DNA of 11,717 bases from an uncultured Campylobacterota bacterium (lineage in GTDB: Bacteria > Campylobacterota > Campylobacteria > Campylobacterales > Arcobacteraceae), in contig CAIJNA010000210.1 in assembly GCA_903821805.1 (NCBI GenBank), forward strand, positions 1 to 11,717. The letters are read 5' to 3'. This document shows positions 6,657 to 11,717 of this stretch, piece after piece (the first letter of the stretch is position 1; each line of letters begins with the position of its first letter). A model generated the notes under the pieces. The model did no database searches and had not been told where the DNA came from. It saw only the letters and a list, made by a program, of their open reading frames with translations. The position numbers and the translations under genes were made by a program.

Positions 6657-7138
6657 AGACTTTTTAACTCAATATCTTTTGCTCGCAACGCATACTCGAT
6701 CATCTCTCGAGCTGCTCCGCTTCCGCCATTTTTAGTAGAAATATGATTCACAATCTTTTTAACTTCGTCCGTTGCATCATTTGGACAAAATGAGAGTTTG
6801 ACTTGAGCTAACATTTTCATATCATTCAAATCATCTCCAATAGCTCCAACTTGAGACAAACTCAATCCTTCTTTTTCCAAAATCTCTGCTAGAACTGCAG
6901 TTTTATCACTGACACCCTGATATACATATGTTACACCTAGTTCTTTGGCACGCTTATCTACAATAACACTTGAACGCCCAGTTATAAAAGCTGATTTAAA
7001 TCCTAATTTTTTATTCCAAGCTTCTATTGCAGCACCATCTTTTACATCAAAAGATTTTGTTTCTACACCATTTGCATCATATGTTATTTTACCATCTGTT
7101 AAAGTTCCATCTATATCAAAGATCAATAATTGAATCAT
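6647..7138 (-). CDS. kdsC: KdsC, 3-deoxy-D-manno-octulosonate 8-phosphate phosphatase
   Basis: HAD-superfamily phosphatase of 163 residues that hydrolyses KDO 8-phosphate to KDO, the sugar linking lipid A to the core. It is cytoplasmic. The catalytic DxD is D8-I-D10-GTLTDG, motif II is I-T53-G-R55, the motif III Lys is K79 in GVSDKT, and motif IV is G101-D-D-L-N-D106. The C-terminal GGSGAAREMIEY (138-149) is characteristic of tetrameric KdsC and separates it from other small HAD enzymes. Length is normal for a stand-alone KdsC without a fused KdsD or CMP-KDO domain. The start overlaps the hisB stop by 4 nt (ATGA). It precedes lptC and lptA, as in many lipopolysaccharide clusters. Confidence 0.94.
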   Translation of the reverse strand: MIQLLIFDIDGTLTDGKITYDANGVETKSFDVKDGAAIEAWNKKLGFKSAFITGRSSVIVDKRAKELGVTYVYQGVSDKTAVLAEILEKEGLSLSQVGAIGDDLNDMKMLAQVKLSFCPNDATDEVKKIVNHISTKNGGSGAAREMIEYALRAKDIELKSLWL

Positions 7139-7707
7139 AGAATACCTTTTGTACTTGGTATTCCCATTTTTGTATTTGTAGCCAATGCTCTTCTTAGTGC
7201 AACTGCAAATGCTTTAAAAGTAGCCTCAACAATGTGATGTTTATTGCTTCCTCTATCCGTTATAAGATGGCAAGTTATACCGCTATTTAAAACAACTGCA
7301 TGAAAAAATTCTTCAACTAGCTCAACATCAAAAGTTCCAACTTTACCGAAAATATCAGACTTATAAACCAAGTACGGTCTGTTTGAAAGATCAATCGCGC
7401 ATGTAACACTAGCCTCATCCATAACTACCGTAGCATTGCCATATCTTTCTACTTCACAGATTGGGAAAACTTCTTTTCTTAAAGCTTGACCAATAACAAT
7501 TCCACAATCTTCAGTAGTATGGTGATCATCAATATGAGTATCTCCAGTACATTCTATATTTAAATATATACCGCTATGTTTGCTGAAAGCTTCAAGCATA
7601 TGATTTAAAAAACCAACTCCAGTATTTATTATTCCTGACTCATTGTTTGTTATATCTAGTTGGCATTTAATTGATGTTTCTTTTGTTTCTCGTATTATTT
7701 CTGTCAT
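7135..7707 (-). CDS. hisB: HisB, imidazoleglycerol-phosphate dehydratase (monofunctional)
   Basis: Sixth step of histidine synthesis: dehydrates imidazole glycerol phosphate to imidazole acetol phosphate. It has 190 residues, the size of the dehydratase alone, without the fused histidinol-phosphatase seen in enteric bacteria. The metal-binding histidine motifs are complete: GFLNHMLEA (H36), DTHIDDHHTTED (H58, H62, H63, E66), H136 in EEFFHAVV, and SNKHHIVEATFKAF (H157, H158, E161). AAGGAG lies 5 nt before the ATG. Its 24-nt gap from rlpA is the widest between neighbours in this run, though still too short for an independent promoter outside rlpA. It is a lone histidine gene among envelope genes and overlaps kdsC by 4 nt. 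Confidence 0.96.
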   Translation of the reverse strand: MTEIIRETKETSIKCQLDITNNESGIINTGVGFLNHMLEAFSKHSGIYLNIECTGDTHIDDHHTTEDCGIVIGQALRKEVFPICEVERYGNATVVMDEASVTCAIDLSNRPYLVYKSDIFGKVGTFDVELVEEFFHAVVLNSGITCHLITDRGSNKHHIVEATFKAFAVALRRALATNTKMGIPSTKGIL

Positions 7708-7731
7708 CTTTTCTCCTTATATTTTTTAATT

Positions 7732-8544
7732 TTACTGTGCAATAACCATAGCATTTTCAAAATTATTTGATCGTTTAAAGTCATTAGCTTCAGCTTCACT
7801 TCTAAAACCGCTAATCATAACTCTATGGAAAACTTTGTCGCCAGAAAGTGTTTGCATGATTATAGCTTTATAGTGATTATCTAATCCGCTATTATTGAAT
7901 TTATCTCTTGTTGTTTGAGCTCCACTAATATTTGTAAATGCTCCAATCTGAACTAAGTAAGCTCCAACGAAAACTTGCTCTTTCTTTTCAGTAGGTGTCA
8001 TAGCAATCTTTGAATGAAACCCGACAACAGTTATAGAAACATTGGCGGTTCCTTTTCCAACCATTTCAATTTCATGTGCAGCACTATTTGATAAATCTAT
8101 AATTCTACCTTCAACAAAAGGTCCTCGATCGTTGATTCTTACAATAGTAGACTTTCCATTATCCTTATTATATACTTTAACCATAGTATTCATAGGCAAG
8201 GTTTTAGAAGCTCCTGTCATCGCGTACATATCATACGTTTCACCATTTGATGTCTTTTTTGCATGAAAATCAGGACCATACCAAGATGCAACTCCATCAA
8301 ATTCTTCTCCAATTGCTGCCATAGTCGGATAATATGTTTTTCCTAAAACCTCATATGCTCTCATTGTTGCACTATGCATCGCTTTAGAATCTTTAACTTC
8401 TTGGTCTCCGATTCTTGTATATTGACCATTTGATTTATAACTTTTTGAACCAGAATAATATGAAGTTGAATATCTTTTTTGACACCCTGTAATCGCCAAT
8501 AGCACACAAGATGCGATAAGTACTTTACTTAAGCTTGATAACAA
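7732..8544 (-). CDS. rlpA: RlpA-like septal lipoprotein, lytic transglycosylase with SPOR domain
   Basis: A 270-residue lipoprotein. The signal ends in the lipobox L16-A-I-T-G-C21, so Cys21 should be lipidated and the protein anchored to a membrane. The RlpA double-psi beta-barrel covers about 83-175 with GVASWYGPDFHAKKTSNGE (H94) and VRINDRGPFVEGRIIDLS (D139), residues typical of the active RlpA group that cuts naked glycan strands. A SPOR domain (about 193-270, GAYLVQIGAF onward) should target it to denuded peptidoglycan at the septum. The start codon is TTG at 8544 with AGGAG 6 nt upstream. No ATG occurs in frame before residue 56, so TTG is the only start that keeps the lipoprotein signal. 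It begins 20 nt inside mltD, suggesting coupled translation of two glycan-cutting enzymes. Confidence 0.92.
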   Translation of the reverse strand: MLSSLSKVLIASCVLLAITGCQKRYSTSYYSGSKSYKSNGQYTRIGDQEVKDSKAMHSATMRAYEVLGKTYYPTMAAIGEEFDGVASWYGPDFHAKKTSNGETYDMYAMTGASKTLPMNTMVKVYNKDNGKSTIVRINDRGPFVEGRIIDLSNSAAHEIEMVGKGTANVSITVVGFHSKIAMTPTEKKEQVFVGAYLVQIGAFTNISGAQTTRDKFNNSGLDNHYKAIIMQTLSGDKVFHRVMISGFRSEAEANDFKRSNNFENAMVIAQ

Positions 8545-9805
8545 TTTTGTCTCCTGGTTTCACTTTGCTTGTTTTCATATTATTATCCTGCATAACTTTT
8601 TCCATTGTCATGCCATGTTCTTTTGCAACCCTATAAAGATTGTCATTTTTTTGTATTGTATAAAATTTAAGATAGTCAGATTCAATATTTTCAACATCAT
8701 CTTTAATTGTTTTTACTTCTTTAACAATTGAAATATCTTTAATCTTATCAGAAGCATTGTTTTTTGCATTTCGTTTATTTTCATTGTACTGATTTAATTT
8801 TGCAGTAGGAATGTAAATTTGTGTACCACTTTCACTTGGTGATGTTTCTGAACCTTTTAAATGAGGATTTAACTGTTTAAGCTTTTCTGGTGTGACGCCA
8901 GCAAGATTAGCAATATTTTTCAACATCATCCCACTTCCAGCTTCAACTCGAACAAGTTGTGAAGAACTTCCTGCCACTCCAAAATTATTAAACTTATTCG
9001 CTGGGCCATTATTGTTCATCATAGCAAGAGAAATAATTTTTTTAATATAGTTTTTACTTTCTTTTGGAATATACGGCCCACTTGACCCTTTATAATCAGT
9101 CAAAAGATCATTTATTCCTGGTTTATAATTCCAAGTCTTAACATCTTGATAGATAGCATTAACATCTTTATAGCTTGCTCTTCCGCTACTATAATCTTTT
9201 AAAGTTTTTTTATATCTTTGTATTTTTGGATTATTATTGCAGTCATTTTGTCTACAATACATATCTATAGTAGCTCTTGTTAGACCCTCTGTTAGCCTTC
9301 CATCTCCACAATTGTACGAAAGTGCTGCTAAATACCATGAACCAAAAACACCATGTAGTTTGCTTAAATATTTGGCAGCCGCTTCGGTTGATTTAATAAA
9401 ATCCATACGTTCATCTATATATTTATTTTTTTTAAGGCCCATTTCACTAGCTGTTCCTGGCATAAATTGCCAAAGCCCTAATGCCTTTCGATTTGACTGC
9501 GCTTCTAAGACAAAATTAGATTCTGCCATTGCCATATATAAAAAAACTGATGGCACGTTATTCTTCTTGAGAATTCTTGACATTTCTGGAATATATTTTT
9601 CTCCACGACTCATATTGTTGACATAGTGTTTTTCATTTTTTTTAGAAAAGCTCTCATAGAAAGTCTGGAATTTATCATCTTTGATATATGAACTTTCTAT
9701 ATCCAAGTCTTTTAAAACCTCTAAATCATTTTTTAAAAAATCATTACTAGCCATTACTACTGAAAGCTGGAAGTAACAAAATATTATAAAAATGAGTTTT
9801 TTCAA
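8525..9805 (-). CDS. mltD: MltD-like membrane-bound lytic murein transglycosylase with LysM repeats
   Basis: A 426-residue exported enzyme that cleaves the MurNAc-GlcNAc bond of peptidoglycan with 1,6-anhydro product. Sec signal at 1-19. The SLT/GH23 domain covers about 75-200: catalytic Glu95 in YMAMAESNFV, then GLWQFMPGTASEMGL (110-124), DERMDFIKSTEAAAKYL (131-147) and ALSYNCGDGR (161-170). Two LysM cell-wall-binding repeats follow, a divergent one (about 284-333) and a clear one (380-425, FYTIQKNDNLYRVAKEHGMT). The start codon is TTG at 9805, with AGGGA 7 nt upstream overlapping the serS stop. The first in-frame ATG, codon 18, would remove the signal. No lipobox Cys is evident at the cleavage site, unlike Escherichia coli MltD, so 'MltD-like' is safer than strict orthology. 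A Cys pair (C184, C189) after the catalytic core is unusual. Confidence 0.9.
   Translation of the reverse strand: MKKLIFIIFCYFQLSVVMASNDFLKNDLEVLKDLDIESSYIKDDKFQTFYESFSKKNEKHYVNNMSRGEKYIPEMSRILKKNNVPSVFLYMAMAESNFVLEAQSNRKALGLWQFMPGTASEMGLKKNKYIDERMDFIKSTEAAAKYLSKLHGVFGSWYLAALSYNCGDGRLTEGLTRATIDMYCRQNDCNNNPKIQRYKKTLKDYSSGRASYKDVNAIYQDVKTWNYKPGINDLLTDYKGSSGPYIPKESKNYIKKIISLAMMNNNGPANKFNNFGVAGSSSQLVRVEAGSGMMLKNIANLAGVTPEKLKQLNPHLKGSETSPSESGTQIYIPTAKLNQYNENKRNAKNNASDKIKDISIVKEVKTIKDDVENIESDYLKFYTIQKNDNLYRVAKEHGMTMEKVMQDNNMKTSKVKPGDKIVIKLK
8551..8555 (-). promoter_or_regulatory. Ribosome binding site deciding the TTG start of rlpA
   Basis: AGGAG on the minus strand, inside the 3' end of mltD, 6 nt before the TTG at 8544. 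It supports a TTG start for a protein with no nearby ATG. Confidence 0.65.
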
Positions 9806-9815
9806 ATCAATATCC

Positions 9816-11063
9816 CTAAGATAAGTATTTCTCTAGAACTTTTGGTATTTTAATAGTTCCATCACTTTGTTGATGATTTTCTAAAATCGCAACTAATGTA
9901 CGGCCAACGGCAAGGCTTGATCCATTTAAAGTATGACAAAGTATATTTTTCTTGTCATCTTTATATCTTATCTTAGCCCTTCTAGCTTGGAAATCATTTG
10001 TATTACTAATAGAGCTTATTTCCCTATATTTTCCTTGTCCTGGAAGCCAAACTTCTAAATCAATAGTTACAGCAGCTCCAAACCCTAAATCACCAGTACA
10101 AAGCTGAACTTTTTGATGAGGAAGCTCTAAAGATGTCAATAAATCACTTGCGCAATCAACCATTTTCATAAAAATTTCATTAGATTGCTCTGGTGTAGTA
10201 ATAGCAACAAGCTCAACTTTATCAAATTGATGTTGTCTTATCATGCCTCTAGTATCCCTTCCGGCACTTCCTGCTTCTTTTCTAAAACAAGGAGTGTAAG
10301 ATGTTAAAAGCATAGGCAATTGAGAAGATTTTAAAATCTCATCATTAAATAGATTTGTAAGTTGAACTTCTGATGTAGGAATAAGATACAGATCCTCTCC
10401 TTCAATCTTAAATAAATCATCTTCAAATTTTGGAAGCTGCCCTGTACCCAAAAGCATATTTGAGTTTGCCATGAAAGGAACATACCATTCTTCAAAACCT
10501 CTTGCTCTGTTAAAATCCAAGAAATAATTAATTAAAGCTCGCTCAAGTCTAGCTCCAATTCCGCTTAAAGCACTAAATCTTGTTTTAGCCAACTTAACTC
10601 CTCTTGCAAAATCTATAATTCCAAGATTTTCTCCGATTTCCCAGTGTTCCTTTGGTTCAAAATCAAATGTTTTAGGTGTACCAATTTTTTCAAGAATAAT
10701 ATTTTCGTCTTCACTTGCTCCAATAGGGACATTTTCATTTGGAATATTAGGAATTGAAAGAAGAATATTGTCAAGCTCTTGTTCTAAAACTACAACATCA
10801 TTTTCTAAAGCAGCTTTTTGCTCTTTTAAATTATCTATTTTATTTTTTAATTCTGTTGTGTCTTTGTTTTCTCTTTTGTAAGCACCGAATTCAGAAGATA
10901 AACTATTCTGAAGAGCTTGACAATTTTCCATCTCTTGTCTCTTTACTTTTGCATTTGCCAGTTTGATTTTTAAAGTTTCAAGCATAGCTCCATCAACTTT
11001 TTTTCGTTGAAGTAGCTCACTTACTTTATCAAAATTATTTTGTAAAAGTTTAATATCGATCAT
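9816..11063 (-). CDS. serS: SerS, seryl-tRNA synthetase
   Basis: Class II aminoacyl-tRNA synthetase of 415 residues, full length, that charges tRNA-Ser (and tRNA-Sec where present). The N-terminal tRNA-binding coiled coil spans about 25-105 (Lys/Glu-rich heptads). The catalytic domain shows IPTSEVQLTN (228-237), motif 2 FRKEAGSAGRDTRGMIRQHQ (260-279), the serine-site region EISSISNTNDFQARR (348-362) and motif 3 LNGSSLAVGRTLVAILEN (379-396). The usual SNC before the DFQARR segment is SNT here, a tolerated change. The ATG overlaps the stop of the upstream 67-codon gene by one base (TAATG), with only a weak ribosome site, so it is probably translated by termination-reinitiation. mltD follows after 10 nt. 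Confidence 0.97.
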   Translation of the reverse strand: MIDIKLLQNNFDKVSELLQRKKVDGAMLETLKIKLANAKVKRQEMENCQALQNSLSSEFGAYKRENKDTTELKNKIDNLKEQKAALENDVVVLEQELDNILLSIPNIPNENVPIGASEDENIILEKIGTPKTFDFEPKEHWEIGENLGIIDFARGVKLAKTRFSALSGIGARLERALINYFLDFNRARGFEEWYVPFMANSNMLLGTGQLPKFEDDLFKIEGEDLYLIPTSEVQLTNLFNDEILKSSQLPMLLTSYTPCFRKEAGSAGRDTRGMIRQHQFDKVELVAITTPEQSNEIFMKMVDCASDLLTSLELPHQKVQLCTGDLGFGAAVTIDLEVWLPGQGKYREISSISNTNDFQARRAKIRYKDDKKNILCHTLNGSSLAVGRTLVAILENHQQSDGTIKIPKVLEKYLS

Positions 11064-11266
11064 TAATTCAAGTCCATCTTTATAACTATATTTGCACCTT
11101 CTTCAACAACAGTGAAGTTGTGTTTTTGGCAAAAAGTTTCATTCATCTCTTCGCACATAGCGATAGCTTCTTGTAAAGCTTCGTCTTTTGATTCAAATTG
11201 TTGTTCAGCTTCTAAATCAGATCTTTTGAAACATCCACATTGTTTTTCCATTATTAAAGTTGTCAT
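11063..11266 (-). CDS. Small cysteine-containing protein of unknown function (67 aa)
   Basis: I do not recognise the family. The 67-residue product is acidic and probably cytoplasmic, with no signal or membrane segment. It opens with Q-C10-G-C12-F-K-R-S, then a Glu-rich helix-like stretch with C38, C46 and the pattern C46-Q-K-H49. Four Cys plus His could bind a metal or form a redox site; this is inference. The C-terminus looks like two short strands (FTVVEEG, NIVIKMDL). It is accepted as a gene because AAGGA lies 9 nt before the ATG, the reading frame fills the space between DUF502 (12-nt gap) and serS (1-nt overlap, TAATG), and the composition is protein-like. A later start at Met6 is possible but lacks its own ribosome site. 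Confidence 0.75.
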   Translation of the reverse strand: MTTLIMEKQCGCFKRSDLEAEQQFESKDEALQEAIAMCEEMNETFCQKHNFTVVEEGANIVIKMDLN

Positions 11267-11278
11267 TTTAAGTATTCC

Positions 11279-11717
11279 TTATTTATTATTTTGCATATTT
11301 GCTTCTTTTATTATAACAGATAACTCCTCTTTTTTTATAAAATCAGCTCCCATGCTAACTATAAATTGGCTGGCTTCAGATATAGTTAAGGTTGTTGGCT
11401 TCACTAATGATTTATCTACCATGATCGCGTATCCGCTCGTAGGATTAGGGCTTGTAGGTATAAATAATACCCAAATATCTTCGTGCTTGTTTAAAACATA
11501 AGCTGGCACCCAAAGACCTATTCTTGGGTATTCTACAAGCACAACTTCTCTTCTTTCACTTTTTGCATTTGGTTTGAAAAGTTCTGTAATCTTTTTTACA
11601 ATTCCATAAATTGTTCCAATTGCAGGAATTTTTACAAGAGTTGTATCTAAAAAATGTACCAATAAAGATTTTCCAACCCGTTCAATTGATGAGCCAATAA
11701 ATGCCAAAAATAACAAA
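11279..11717 (-). CDS. DUF502 family membrane protein (5' end cut by window edge)
   Basis: The frame is open to the right edge, giving about 145 C-terminal residues. The apparent first codon (TTG at 11716) is internal, because DUF502 proteins normally have about 200 residues with two N-terminal membrane segments that are missing or cut here. Family hallmarks are visible: IPAIGTIYGIVKKITELF (31-48), VVLVEYPRIGLWVPAYV (58-74), the signature FIPTSPNPTSGYAIMV (85-100) and EASQFIVSMGADF (114-126). The family is widespread in bacteria and plants (COV-like). It has no established enzymatic activity; the C-terminal part is expected to lie in the cytoplasm next to the inner membrane. It is the first gene seen of the long minus-strand operon, whose promoter lies outside the window. 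Confidence 0.88.
   Translation of the reverse strand, partial: LLFLAFIGSSIERVGKSLLVHFLDTTLVKIPAIGTIYGIVKKITELFKPNAKSERREVVLVEYPRIGLWVPAYVLNKHEDIWVLFIPTSPNPTSGYAIMVDKSLVKPTTLTISEASQFIVSMGADFIKKEELSVIIKEANMQNNK

Noticed and set aside
9237..9626. 129-codon plus-strand frame opposite mltD
   Set aside because: It lies wholly antisense to the conserved SLT domain; no ribosome site or family match.
11112..11501. 129-codon plus-strand frame opposite DUF502 and the 67-residue gene
   Set aside because: It spans two supported minus-strand genes and their boundary, with unnatural Ser/Ile-rich composition; a shadow frame.
1..11717. Mobile element, prophage, CRISPR, tRNA or rRNA content
   Set aside because: No transposase, integrase, direct-repeat array, cloverleaf or rRNA-like segment was found on either strand; gene order and composition look like stable core chromosome.

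Overview
The window is AT-rich chromosomal DNA (roughly one third G+C by eye) from a sulfur-oxidising member of the Campylobacterota (the former Epsilonproteobacteria), most like Sulfurimonas and its relatives. This rests on the SoxCD pair, a Csd3/Pgp3-type cell-shape peptidase, and the tight order mltD-rlpA-hisB-kdsC-lptC-lptA-engB. The genus is inference; no search was run.

Left part (1-2776): soxC and soxD lie on the minus strand. They encode the molybdenum and dihaem cytochrome c subunits of periplasmic sulfane dehydrogenase. soxD starts inside the end of soxC and runs off the left edge, lacking only its last few residues. A near-consensus sigma70 promoter (TTGACA, 18 bp, TATAAT) drives soxC, with a perfect 7-5-7 inverted repeat about 70 bp upstream of the predicted transcript start. 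The 319-bp gap is shared with a divergent MOSC-domain gene (2777-3211).

Middle (3212-4581): the MOSC gene converges on a minus-strand M23 peptidase gene of the Csd3/Pgp3 type. Upstream of the peptidase gene is a 163-bp gap with a perfect 15-bp inverted repeat (21-nt loop) beside candidate -10 boxes. This is the most striking non-coding structure in the window.

Right part (4582-11717): one long minus-strand gene train with overlaps or very short gaps. In transcription order it holds a DUF502 membrane protein (cut by the right edge), a 67-residue cysteine-containing protein, serS, mltD, rlpA, hisB, kdsC, lptC, lptA, engB and an ArgA-like acetyltransferase. It joins peptidoglycan turnover (MltD, RlpA), lipopolysaccharide core synthesis and export (KdsC, LptC, LptA), translation and ribosome assembly (SerS, EngB) and amino-acid synthesis (HisB, possible ArgA). 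Three of its genes start with non-ATG codons: mltD and rlpA with TTG, lptA with GTG.

No RNA gene, insertion sequence, CRISPR array or prophage was seen. Most of the window is ordinary housekeeping sequence. The points worth a second look are the two inverted repeats, the MOSC gene beside soxC, and the 67-residue protein.
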